Assembly (NCBI GenBank): GCA_964412115.1
Contig: CAYPMM010000007.1
Location: 1-36,500 of the forward strand
Direction of reading: 5' to 3'
Source of the DNA: HO2-45-28 sp964412115
GTDB taxonomy: Bacteria; Patescibacteriota; Minisyncoccia; HO2-45-28
Length of the DNA stretch: 36,500 nucleotides
A program made the translations under genes and the position numbers. The notes under the pieces were generated by a model. That model saw nothing but the letters and a program-made list of their open reading frames with translations. It was not told where the DNA came from and made no database searches. Below are positions 1 through 6,888 of this stretch, piece after piece; positions within the stretch are counted from its first letter, which is position 1; each line of letters starts with the position of its first letter.

Positions 1-2
1 AA

Positions 3-338
3 AAGAATGTGGACGCGTACATGAAGTCGGTCGGCATCACGCTGGATTATGTCGGCTGGGCGGACACGTTTGAATTCAGCAAGGAAGTGCAGGCGGCCAT
101 CAACCGGCGCTACGTTGCCGACAAAGACCAGGAAATCGCCGCCATACTCGCGCCGCACGCCGACACCATCCAGAAGCTCGCCGCAGCCGACGCCTTGAGG
201 TCGTTCGGCGAAAAGACCGACGGCAAGCTGCCGACGACCATTGTCGGCCTGCCGACGGAAATCGGCGCGCTCCTCAGCACTCTGTTGAGGTCCGGTCCGG
301 TTTCGACTCCGGCCGTACCAGTCATTCCCACGAAGTAA
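3..338 (+). CDS. C-terminal fragment of an SPFH/band-7-like protein (partial)
   Basis: The reading frame is open at the left edge, so the gene begins outside the window; a GTG at 9 is only an internal candidate start. The visible 112 codons carry a pattern I associate with the distal part of SPFH (prohibitin/flotillin) proteins: an alpha-helical stretch around FSKEVQAAINRRYVADKDQE, then an Ala-rich helix and a GKLPTTIVGLP segment. SPFH proteins form membrane-bound ring oligomers. The transmembrane and band-7 core are not in view, so the family call rests on the tail only. The stretch is clearly richer in G and C than the following genes. It ends in a Pro/Val tail and is followed by a strong terminator at 365-392. 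Moderate confidence in the family, high that it is a real coding end. Confidence 0.5.
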   Translation, partial: KNVDAYMKSVGITLDYVGWADTFEFSKEVQAAINRRYVADKDQEIAAILAPHADTIQKLAAADALRSFGEKTDGKLPTTIVGLPTEIGALLSTLLRSGPVSTPAVPVIPTK

Positions 339-364
339 TTCAACCAAATCCGGAAAATCCGGTG

Positions 365-392
365 CCGCGCGGGCTTGCCCGCGCGGTTTTTT
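365..392 (+). terminator. Rho-independent terminator after the SPFH-like gene
   Basis: A perfect 10-bp stem CCGCGCGGGC (365-374) and GCCCGCGCGG (377-386) with a TT loop is followed directly by six T residues (387-392). It lies 27 nt past the upstream stop codon and isolates that gene from the rpsO promoter. Confidence 0.93.
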
Positions 393-416
393 AATTATTA
401 AAATTTTTACGACGAC

Positions 417-445
417 TTGCACAAAACCTTGATATATGCTAGGAT
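417..445 (+). promoter_or_regulatory. Promoter of rpsO, likely leaderless
   Basis: TTGCAC (417-422), a 17-nt spacer, and TAGGAT (440-445) preceded by TGC (extended -10). The ATG of rpsO lies only 7 nt after the -10 box, so transcription would begin at or very near the start codon, and there is no room for a Shine-Dalgarno site. Confidence 0.65.
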
Positions 446-452
446 TTAAGCA

Positions 453-719
453 ATGTTGGCAACTAAGACCAAGCAGAAAGTAATAGAAAAATATAAGCTC
501 CACGAGAAGGACACCGGCTCTTCGGAGGTTCAAATCGCGCTTATAACCGAGGAGATCAAGCGCCTGACCACGCATTTGAAAGACCACCCCAAAGACACCC
601 ATTCGCGAAAGGGGCTTTTGAAGATGGTCTCAAAACGCAAGGCGCTTTTAAACTACCTTTCGGGCGAAGACGAAAAGCGCTATTCAAGCATTATCAAAAA
701 AGTGGGACTGAAGAAGTAA
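453..719 (+). CDS. rpsO: 30S ribosomal protein S15
   Basis: This 88-residue protein has the full family length. The highly conserved block HEKDTGSSEVQIALITEEI (about 17-35), then LTTHLKDHPKDTHSRKGLL, and KRKALLNYL match bS15/uS15. The protein binds 16S rRNA in the platform of the small subunit. The ATG at 453 directly follows a -10 box. The neighbouring pnp two genes downstream recalls the classical rpsO-pnp linkage, here separated by an NYN-domain gene. The stop codon TAA (717-719) is also the first three bases of a repeat shared with the end of the gene at 3468-4334. Confidence 0.98.
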   Translation: MLATKTKQKVIEKYKLHEKDTGSSEVQIALITEEIKRLTTHLKDHPKDTHSRKGLLKMVSKRKALLNYLSGEDEKRYSSIIKKVGLKK

Positions 720-730
720 GGGAACACTTA

Positions 731-767
731 CCCCGTTAGATAGCGCGCAAGCGCCCATCTAACGGGG
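731..767 (+). terminator. Hairpin after rpsO (terminator-like palindrome)
   Basis: An 11-bp perfect stem CCCCGTTAGAT (731-741) and ATCTAACGGGG (757-767) encloses an inner GCGC-GCAA-GCGC hairpin (743-754). A short T run follows at 776-782. It probably ends the rpsO transcript. Its left arm plus the preceding TAAGGGAACACT recurs at 4332-4356, so it is also part of a dispersed repeat. Confidence 0.7.
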
Positions 768-785
768 TGCTCAAATTTTTATTCA

Positions 786-802
786 TTATCATTCATAAAA
801 AT
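786..802 (+). repeat. Upstream 17-mer repeat, copy 1
   Basis: TTATCATTCATAAAAAT lies 14 nt before the NYN gene start. A near-identical sequence (TTATTATTCATAAAAAT, 4411-4427) lies 7 nt before the DksA-like gene, and another, differing at one further position, lies on the minus strand (24676-24660) just upstream of rpmH. The position before starts suggests a promoter or regulatory element. Confidence 0.45.
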
Positions 803-816
803 CTAAAAAAATTGGC

Positions 817-1341
817 ATGACAATTGTAAAGCACCGCGAACAAAGAGTGGCGGTTTTAATCGATGTTCAAAACCTTTATCACTCCGCGCGCAACCTTTTC
901 GGAAAACGCGTCAACTTTAAAGAGGTTTTAAAGACCGCCGTGGCCGGACGTAAACTTGTCCGGGCCATAGGATATGTTATAAAAACGGAGTCCGGCGAGG
1001 AGTCGGCCTTCTTTGAGGCCCTGGCCAAAATAGGCATTGAGCCCAAATTCAAAGACCTGCAGATTTTTGCCGGAGGAATGAAAAAAGCCGACTGGGATGT
1101 CGGGCTGACCATTGACGCGGTCCGGCTCGGACACAGCGTTGACGCGCTTGTTTTGATCACCGGAGACGGCGATTTTGTACCCTTGGTTGAATACCTTAAG
1201 GGCATGCACGGCACACAGGTTGAGGTTATGGCTTTCGGGCGTTCGGCTTCGGGAAAATTGAAAGACGAGGCCGACGAGTTTCTTGATTTGGGCGAGGACC
1301 CGAAGTTTTTGTTAAACCTGCCCGCGAATTTAAAAAAATAA
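817..1341 (+). CDS. NYN-domain protein (LabA/DUF88-like), putative ribonuclease
   Basis: The 174-residue protein is a single NYN (PIN-like) domain. The characteristic acidic residues are visible: AVLIDVQNL (D16, N19), ADWDVGLTID (D92, D94) and LITGDGDF (D117, D119). NYN/PIN folds are metal-dependent ribonucleases, and these residues form the catalytic pocket in the family. The gene lies between rpsO and pnp, 15 nt upstream of pnp and on the same strand, so a role in RNA turnover alongside the exonuclease PNPase is a reasonable inference. The ATG at 817 is preceded by an AT-rich segment with no Shine-Dalgarno sequence. Substrate unknown. Confidence 0.85.
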   Translation: MTIVKHREQRVAVLIDVQNLYHSARNLFGKRVNFKEVLKTAVAGRKLVRAIGYVIKTESGEESAFFEALAKIGIEPKFKDLQIFAGGMKKADWDVGLTIDAVRLGHSVDALVLITGDGDFVPLVEYLKGMHGTQVEVMAFGRSASGKLKDEADEFLDLGEDPKFLLNLPANLKK

Positions 1342-1356
1342 AAAATAAAACAATTC

Positions 1357-3465
1357 ATGAAAGTCAAAAAATACCAGACCGAAATAGCCGGGCGTCCGCT
1401 TGAAGTTGAGTTTTCCGATTTGGCCATGCACGCGAGCGGTTCGGTTTTGGTCAGATACGGCAAAACCGTTATTTTCGCCGCGGCCACCATATCCAAAGAA
1501 GCCAGAACCGGAATAGATTATTTTCCGCTCTCCGTAAATTACGAAGAAAAGTTCTACGCGGCAGGGCAAATTTTAGGCTCGCGTTTTATGAAAAGAGAAG
1601 GCAAGCCGTCCGACGAGGCAGTGCTCACCGGCCGTTTAATTGACCGGACGCTTCGTCCGCTTTTTTCAAATAAATTAAGAAACGAAGTGCAAATCGTAAT
1701 AATGCCCCTTTCAATTGACGGCCAAAACGATCCGGATGTTCCTTCAATAATCGCGGCCTCTTTGGCTTTGGCAACATCCGACATTCCATGGGCCGGACCG
1801 GTAAGCCCGTTAAGATTGGGGCTCGACGGCAAAAAAGTTATTTTCAATCCCACAAATGCCGAACGCGAAAACTCCCCGCTTGATTTTGTCGCCTGCGCCA
1901 AGGAAGGGAAAATAAACATGATTGAAGCCGGGGCCAAAGAAGTGGCCGAGGAAGACATAATGAGCGCACTCAAAGAGGCCATGTCCGAATTTGAAAAAAT
2001 AGAAAAATTCCAGAAAGAAATAATATCAAAAGAGGGCAAAGAGAAGCTTGAGATAAAACTGCCCGAGGAGCCGGAGAAACTGGCGGAGGCTTTTAATAAA
2101 AACATTAAGGGGCGGCTTGAAGACTATATTTATATTTCCGAAAAAGCCGTAAGGAACACAAGACTCGGCGAACTGAAAAAAGAATGGACCGACTGGACCA
2201 ATGAAAATTTCGGCGAAGACTCTTTGCTTTTTGCCGATGATATTTATGAAGAAGCCATTAACGACATCGTGCATAAAAATATTCTTGAGCGCGAAAAAAG
2301 GCCCGATACCCGCAAATTAAACGAGTTGAGGGACTTGTACGCTAAAGCCGGCGTGCTTGATCGGGTGCACGGTTCGGGAATTTTTTACCGCGGAGAAACG
2401 CATATTTTGTCTGTTGCCACCCTCGGCGCGCCGGGAGACGTCCAGCTTATTGAGGGGATGGAAATACAAACCAAAAAAAGATTCATGCACCACTACAATT
2501 TTCCTCCTTTTTCCACCGGAGAGACGGGCAGAATGGGCTCTCCCGGAAGGAGGGAAATCGGGCACGGGGCTTTGGCCGAGCGGGCGCTGGAAGCGGTGAT
2601 TCCGCCCAAAGAGATTTTCCCTTACACCATACGCCTGGTATCCGAAGCCATGTCCTCAAACGGCTCAACTTCAATGGGTTCGGTCTGCGCCTCAACCCTG
2701 GCGCTGATGGACGCGGGCGTTCCGATAAAAGAGCCGGTGGCTGGCATCGCCATGGGCCTGATGATGGAGAGCGACAAAAAATATAAAGTTTTAACCGACA
2801 TTCAGGGCCCCGAAGACCACCACGGCGACATGGATTTCAAAGCCGCGGGAACAAAGAACGGAATAAACGCGATTCAAATGGACGTAAAAGTTGAGGGCGT
2901 TACTTTAGAAATTTTGGACGAAACCTTGCGCGACGCCAAAGCGGCCAGAATAAAAATAATGGAAGTGATGCTCAAAGAAATCCCCCGCCCGCGCGCGGAT
3001 ATTTCGCCTAATGCCCCCAAAATCATAACCATAACCATAAATCCCGATAAGATAAGAGACGTGGTCGGTCCGGGAGGAAAGACCATAAATAAAATAATTG
3101 ACGAAACCGGAGCCGAAATAGACATTGAGCAGACCGGTGAAATTTTCATTACCGGACGCGACACCGAATCGGCCGAAAAAGCGGCTGAGGCCGTAAGAAG
3201 CATTACCCGTGAATATGAAGTCGGCGAAGAGTTTGTCGGGAAAGTAAGCCGGATATTTGAATTCGGGGCCATGGTTGAAATAGGGCCGAAACAGGATGGC
3301 CTGGTGCACATTTCGGAGCTTGCGCCCTATCGGGTAGGCAAGGTGCAGGATGTCGTAAACATAGGCGATGAAGTTCCGGTAAAAATAATAAGCATAGACG
3401 ACCTTGGCCGGGTCAACCTTTCGGTCAAACAGTCTTCTCAATACCGCGAAAAAAATAAAAAATAA
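1357..3465 (+). CDS. pnp: Polynucleotide phosphorylase (polyribonucleotide nucleotidyltransferase)
   Basis: The 702-residue length is typical. Two RNase PH cores are visible: the first around residues 15-230 with FxSRFMKREGKPSDEAVLTGRLIDR, the second with the active-site region NGSTSMGSVCAS and DIQGPEDHHGDMDFKAAGT. A KH domain follows (VVGPGGKTINKI) and then an S1 domain (VGKVSRIFEFGAMVEI to the end). The enzyme degrades RNA 3' to 5' by phosphorolysis, usually as a trimer and within degradosome-like complexes. It follows the NYN gene by 15 nt and precedes the next gene by 2 nt, so these genes are probably co-transcribed. The KH and S1 domains are complete. Confidence 0.98.
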   Translation: MKVKKYQTEIAGRPLEVEFSDLAMHASGSVLVRYGKTVIFAAATISKEARTGIDYFPLSVNYEEKFYAAGQILGSRFMKREGKPSDEAVLTGRLIDRTLRPLFSNKLRNEVQIVIMPLSIDGQNDPDVPSIIAASLALATSDIPWAGPVSPLRLGLDGKKVIFNPTNAERENSPLDFVACAKEGKINMIEAGAKEVAEEDIMSALKEAMSEFEKIEKFQKEIISKEGKEKLEIKLPEEPEKLAEAFNKNIKGRLEDYIYISEKAVRNTRLGELKKEWTDWTNENFGEDSLLFADDIYEEAINDIVHKNILEREKRPDTRKLNELRDLYAKAGVLDRVHGSGIFYRGETHILSVATLGAPGDVQLIEGMEIQTKKRFMHHYNFPPFSTGETGRMGSPGRREIGHGALAERALEAVIPPKEIFPYTIRLVSEAMSSNGSTSMGSVCASTLALMDAGVPIKEPVAGIAMGLMMESDKKYKVLTDIQGPEDHHGDMDFKAAGTKNGINAIQMDVKVEGVTLEILDETLRDAKAARIKIMEVMLKEIPRPRADISPNAPKIITITINPDKIRDVVGPGGKTINKIIDETGAEIDIEQTGEIFITGRDTESAEKAAEAVRSITREYEVGEEFVGKVSRIFEFGAMVEIGPKQDGLVHISELAPYRVGKVQDVVNIGDEVPVKIISIDDLGRVNLSVKQSSQYREKNKK

Positions 3466-3467
3466 AA

Positions 3468-4334
3468 ATGGATGGTGAAAACCAAAATGTTCCGGAGAAA
3501 ACCGAACCCAAAAAGTCCGGCGTAAGAACCATGATTTCAGACGTTCAGGAATACGCGAGCGGAAAAAATTTTTCCTTAGGCGAGCTTACGGCCCGGCGCG
3601 GAAGCCGGACGAATGAGCGCCCGGCGGGATTTGGGTTGGAAAACATAAAGCCGTGGTTCTATCTTGCGTCCGCGATTTTGGTTTTGGCAATTATCGGCGC
3701 CGGAGCATATTTGATTAAAAGAACAGTTGACGCGCCGGCCGCACCCGCCCTTGAAGCTCCGGCTCCGCTTATAAATGCCGTACATGAAGAAACAATCGAA
3801 CTTGAAACCGCAGACGGCCGGGAAAAGTTTTTTGCGGAGTGGAAAAAACTTTTCGGGCTCCAGCTTCTCCCGCGCGAATTTCTTTATGTTAAAATTTTTG
3901 ACCGGAGCGGTTTGGAGTTTCTGCCGGCGCGCGCCTTTTTGAAACTTTCCGGCGCAAACCCGCCGCCAATTTTTACCGACGGCCTGGCCAGAAAATCCAC
4001 TGTCGGAATTATGGATACTTCGCGCGGAAACGAGCCGGTTTTTATTTTTGAAATAGCAAACCATTCATCGGTTTTTGCCGGACTTTTGCAATGGGAAGAA
4101 AAAATGCCCGATGATTTAAAAGAACTGCTTTCGCCCGATATCGCCCGTGACCGCGGAGAAAACGTTTTTCACGATTTGGTCGTGGCCAATAACGACGCCA
4201 GGTTTTTGCGAAACAAGTTCGGAGAATTTGTCTTGGGTTATTCAATTTTCAATCGCAGGTTTTTGATTGTGGGGCAGTCGCCTCAAGCGATTGAAGCCGT
4301 AATAAGGCAGATGACCGCTTTGCCTCCGCGCTAA
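3468..4334 (+). CDS. Single-pass membrane protein of unknown function
   Basis: I do not recognise the family. The 288-residue protein has a charged N-terminal 60 residues, one transmembrane helix (about 62-84) and a roughly 200-residue domain on the far side, probably extracytoplasmic. That domain contains blocks such as LFGLQLLPREFLYVKIFDRSG and FNRRFLIVGQSPQAIEAVIRQ. Start ATG 3468 is 2 nt after the pnp stop, implying translational coupling. No catalytic motif or Cys pair stands out. The stop codon TAA begins a copy of the intergenic repeat also seen after rpsO. Confidence 0.8.
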   Translation: MDGENQNVPEKTEPKKSGVRTMISDVQEYASGKNFSLGELTARRGSRTNERPAGFGLENIKPWFYLASAILVLAIIGAGAYLIKRTVDAPAAPALEAPAPLINAVHEETIELETADGREKFFAEWKKLFGLQLLPREFLYVKIFDRSGLEFLPARAFLKLSGANPPPIFTDGLARKSTVGIMDTSRGNEPVFIFEIANHSSVFAGLLQWEEKMPDDLKELLSPDIARDRGENVFHDLVVANNDARFLRNKFGEFVLGYSIFNRRFLIVGQSPQAIEAVIRQMTALPPR

Positions 4335-4356
4335 GGGAACACTCGCTCCGTTAGAT
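4332..4356 (+). repeat. Half copy of the rpsO-downstream repeat
   Basis: TAAGGGAACACT (4332-4343) and CCGTTAGAT (4348-4356) match 717-728 and 733-741 with only the four bases between them differing. In both places the repeat begins exactly at a stop codon. Here the right hairpin arm is absent and an AT-rich stretch follows, so the copy looks truncated. Confidence 0.75.
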
Positions 4357-4386
4357 GAAAATTATATACTATGCTAATATAAAAAA

Positions 4387-4427
4387 TATAATGGTTTATA
4401 ATTTTTTATATTATTATTCATAAAAAT
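4387..4427 (+). promoter_or_regulatory. AT-rich upstream region of the DksA-like gene
   Basis: A perfect TATAAT is present at 4387-4392, without a convincing -35 box, and the 17-mer TTATTATTCATAAAAAT (4411-4427) that recurs before two other genes lies 7 nt upstream of the start. Either could drive the gene; the sequence alone does not decide. Confidence 0.4.
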
Positions 4428-4434
4428 TCGGCAC

Positions 4435-4794
4435 ATGGCTTTAGACCTAAATCATTTTAGAAAAAAACTTGATGAGGAGCGCATTCGGGTAGAAGGCGAA
4501 CTTAAGAGCATCGCCAAGATATCACCGGATAACCCAAAGGATTGGCAATCGGTCCCGCCAGACTCCGACGTACAGCCGGGGGAGGCAAGCGAGATGGCCG
4601 ACCGTTTTGAGGAAATGGGCAATCGGGCGGCGCGCGAAATTGAACTTGAAACCCGCCTGAACGAAATAAACGCCGCGATAGCCCGAATTGAAAAGGGAAC
4701 TTACGGCTATTGCTCCGCTGACCAAAAACCCATACCGGAGGCGCGTCTTGAAGCCAACCCCACCGCCGAAACCTGTATTGAGCACGCCAAATAA
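4435..4794 (+). CDS. DksA/TraR-family protein with an altered zinc-finger
   Basis: The 119-residue protein has the family layout: an N-terminal helical hairpin (1-90, with LNEINAAIARIEKGTYGYC leading into the C-terminal finger) and the conserved IPEARLEANPTAETC. DksA-like proteins bind the RNA polymerase secondary channel and alter initiation. The usual four-cysteine finger is not intact: C93 and C114 remain, but the partner positions are D96 and H117 (CSAD and CIEH instead of CxxC). This may bind metal through Cys, Asp and His, or not bind zinc at all. No acidic DxxDxA tip typical of DksA proper is evident, so TraR/general DksA-like is the safer name. Confidence 0.85.
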   Translation: MALDLNHFRKKLDEERIRVEGELKSIAKISPDNPKDWQSVPPDSDVQPGEASEMADRFEEMGNRAAREIELETRLNEINAAIARIEKGTYGYCSADQKPIPEARLEANPTAETCIEHAK

Positions 4795-4797
4795 ACC

Positions 4798-4861
4798 CAA
4801 AACTTCGTTTTGCGAGTCTGACTCGCAAACTACCCGAATTACCCAAACTAAGTTTGGGTAA
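4798..4861. repeat. Three tandem palindromes downstream of the DksA-like gene
   Basis: CAAAAC/GTTTTG (4798-4812, loop TTC), TTTGCGAGT/ACTCGCAAA (4809-4829, loop CTG) and TTACCCAAACT/AGTTTGGGTAA (4839-4861, single-base centre) stand next to one another. The first two overlap and would compete. There is no T run after the second, so this is not a simple terminator. The last is a perfect 11-1-11 palindrome, the same architecture as palindromes inside ksgA. Confidence 0.8.
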
Positions 4862-4906
4862 TAGGGCCAAAAAACATTGAAAATAAATGGTTTTTCGTAC
4901 TTACTA

Positions 4907-4935
4907 TTGACAAGTGGCCGTTTTTTTGCTATAAT
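4907..4935 (+). promoter_or_regulatory. Strong consensus promoter of the 56-residue membrane protein
   Basis: A perfect TTGACA (4907-4912), 17-nt spacer and perfect TATAAT (4930-4935) with an extended TGC. The predicted leader is about 60 nt and contains a hairpin AAGCTG-GAAA-CAGCTT (4945-4960) closed by a GNRA tetraloop. This is the best sigma-70-like match in the window. Confidence 0.92.
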
Positions 4936-5004
4936 GGGAGCGTAAAGCTGGAAACAGCTTAAGTACACTAAAGCACAAAACCAACCAGGAAAGGGGGAAA
5001 TACA

Positions 5005-5175
5005 ATGACCGCAGATAGAGACCTCACCATACCCGTGTTTCTTATGGTCGGAGGGGCCGTGTCGGCCGCCGTCGCCGTGGTAATGGCCACGACAAGCGTG
5101 CTCGCCGGCATTTTCGTGGGGTGGGCAGTGGTTCTTCTGTGGGCCAGCGTGGTTAGCGCGCTGTACTACAAGTAA
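5005..5175 (+). CDS. Small two-helix membrane protein (56 residues)
   Basis: This ORF is short but well supported. It has a Shine-Dalgarno-like AGGAAAGGGGG (4988-4998) before ATG 5005, a consensus promoter upstream and a terminator downstream, forming a complete monocistronic unit. The protein starts MTADRDLTIP and then has two hydrophobic helices (about 10-30 and 32-53), ending in YYK. No function can be assigned. The coding sequence is noticeably richer in G and C than the host genes around it, and the strong promoter implies high expression. Confidence 0.8.
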   Translation: MTADRDLTIPVFLMVGGAVSAAVAVVMATTSVLAGIFVGWAVVLLWASVVSALYYK

Positions 5176-5209
5176 GCCATCCCGCCATCGCGAAACGACC
5201 CCCGCTTCG

Positions 5210-5243
5210 CCGCCCAGTCCTTCGGGACCGGGCGGGTTTTTTT
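5210..5243 (+). terminator. Terminator of the 56-residue membrane protein gene
   Basis: An 11-bp stem with one mismatch, CCGCCCAGTCC (5210-5220) and GGACCGGGCGG (5225-5235), has a UUCG tetraloop and is followed by seven T residues (5237-5243). Confidence 0.95.
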
Positions 5244-5280
5244 CCAAAAAATAAGGAGTGGAGCGACTATATTTTTTGAG

Positions 5281-5322
5281 AACCCCGTTTAAATTTTGCC
5301 GTAGCAAAATTTGTGCGGGGTT
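5281..5322. repeat. Two-part palindrome upstream of comM
   Basis: Outer arms AACCCCG (5281-5287) and CGGGGTT (5316-5322) enclose inner arms AAATTTTGC (5291-5299) and GCAAAATTT (5304-5312). A TTTT run follows the right arm, so it could act as a second terminator before comM. It resembles the other multi-part palindromes of the window more than a classical terminator. Confidence 0.7.
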
Positions 5323-5343
5323 TTCCTTTTTGGTCTAATAAGC

Positions 5344-5349
5344 TAGGAT
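5344..5349 (+). promoter_or_regulatory. Candidate -10 box of comM
   Basis: TAGGAT preceded by AGC lies 10 nt before the comM ATG and matches the -10 of rpsO. No good -35 box is visible. The predicted leader is at most a few bases. Confidence 0.45.
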
Positions 5350-5359
5350 TTATCCTATC

Positions 5360-6877
5360 ATGTCCGTCAAACTCCATGCCGCGGAAGTTTTGGGCCTTTC
5401 GGGAGAAATAATTGACGTTGAAGTTGATTATTCAAAGGGGCTCCGCTCTTTTACCATTGTGGGGCTCGCCGACAAGGCGGTGGATGAAGCCAAAGAAAGA
5501 ATATCTTACGCCATAAAAAATATCGGGCTCAAGCCCCCGCATAAACAAAATCAAAAAGTCATAGTTTCCTTGGCGCCGGCCGATCTTAAAAAAGAAGGGT
5601 CGGCTTTTGATTTAGCAATCGCTTTGGGCTATATAATGGCGTCCAAACAGGCCGAATTTGATACTAAAGACAAGATATTTTTGGGAGAGCTTGCTTTAGA
5701 CGGAGCGCTGCGGCCAATCAAAGGGGTTTTGGCCCTTGCCAGAAAAGCGGTGTCTGCCGGATTTAAAGAAATTTACGTGCCTAAAGGAAACGGAAAAGAA
5801 GCGGCGATAATAGGAAATATTTCCGTACGCGAAGTTGAGGGACTGGAGCAAATACTCGGCCATCTTAGAAACGAATCTGTAATTGAGGCCCTGCCTAAAA
5901 CCGAAATGAACTGCGAGACGAGTACGGCGGACTACGACCTATCGGACATCCGCGGACAGGAAAACGCCAAAAGAGCTTTGATGATCGCGGCCTCCGGCGG
6001 CCACAACATTTTAATGTCCGGACCTCCGGGGACGGGAAAGACACTGCTTGCCAAAGCATTGCCGTCAATCTTGCCTCCGCTTTCATACGAAGAAGCGCTT
6101 GAAGTAACCACTATCCACAGCGTTGCCGGAACAATAGACGGACCGTTTGCCGAAGAGCGTCCTTTTCGCTCGCCCCACCACACCTCTTCATATGTCGCCA
6201 TGGTCGGCGGGGGCGTCTGGCCAAGACCCGGGGAGATAACTCTGGCCCACCGCGGAGTGCTTTTTGCCGATGAGTTTCCGGAATTTGAACGCCGGGTAAT
6301 TGAAGCACTGAGACAGCCGCTTGAAGACGGAGTCATAACCGTGGCTCGCGCCAAAGGAACGGTGAGGTTTCCGGCCAAATTCATGCTAGTTGCGGCTCAA
6401 AACCCGTGCCCATGCGGAAATCTTGGTTCAAAAAATAAAATGTGCCTTTGCAATCCGGCGTCTCTTTTTCGCTATCAAAGGAAGGTTTCGGGACCGATCG
6501 CCGACCGAATTGACCTTTGGATGGAAGTTTCCAATATTGACCACGAAGAATTGTCTCAAAAAAGCTCCGCTCCGACATCAGCCGAAATACGGCACAAAGT
6601 CATTGACGCCAGAGACAGGCAAAGCGCGCGGTTTAAGGGCTTTGGCATAATTTCAAACAGCGAAATCGGGGCGCGCGACATTGAAAAACTCGCCCCGCTG
6701 TCGGCTGATGCCAGAAACATTCTTAATATTTCAGCCAAACAGATGGACTTGTCGCCGCGGGCGTATCATAGGGTGATAAAAATAAGCCGGACCATAGCCG
6801 ACTTGGAAAACGAAGAGCAAATAAAACAGGGACACATTCTGGAGGCCCTGCAGTACAGACCGAAAAATAATTTTTAA
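5360..6877 (+). CDS. comM: ComM/YifB-family Mg-chelatase-like AAA+ ATPase
   Basis: The 505-residue length is typical. The N-terminal Lon-protease-like fold (about 1-180) is followed by the ChlI-type AAA+ module: Walker A GPPGTGKT (221-228), Walker B VLFADEF (300-306), and a C-terminal lid with a Cys-rich CPCGNLGSKNKMCLC (about 352-366). ComM is a helicase that promotes branch migration during natural transformation. Its presence beside a type IV secretion-like operon fits DNA uptake, but that link is inference. It converges with the M23 peptidase gene, 11 nt apart. Confidence 0.96.
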   Translation: MSVKLHAAEVLGLSGEIIDVEVDYSKGLRSFTIVGLADKAVDEAKERISYAIKNIGLKPPHKQNQKVIVSLAPADLKKEGSAFDLAIALGYIMASKQAEFDTKDKIFLGELALDGALRPIKGVLALARKAVSAGFKEIYVPKGNGKEAAIIGNISVREVEGLEQILGHLRNESVIEALPKTEMNCETSTADYDLSDIRGQENAKRALMIAASGGHNILMSGPPGTGKTLLAKALPSILPPLSYEEALEVTTIHSVAGTIDGPFAEERPFRSPHHTSSYVAMVGGGVWPRPGEITLAHRGVLFADEFPEFERRVIEALRQPLEDGVITVARAKGTVRFPAKFMLVAAQNPCPCGNLGSKNKMCLCNPASLFRYQRKVSGPIADRIDLWMEVSNIDHEELSQKSSAPTSAEIRHKVIDARDRQSARFKGFGIISNSEIGARDIEKLAPLSADARNILNISAKQMDLSPRAYHRVIKISRTIADLENEEQIKQGHILEALQYRPKNNF

Positions 6878-6888
6878 ACGTTTTGGTT

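Noticed and set aside
4522..5307. Long minus-strand open frame (261 codons) across the DksA-like gene and the 56-residue gene
   Set aside because: It runs across a strong promoter, terminator and two better supported genes, has no family match, and is explained as an antisense shadow.
6111..6119. CTATCCACA, a near-match to a DnaA box in comM
   Set aside because: One mismatch and inside coding sequence, so likely codon-driven.
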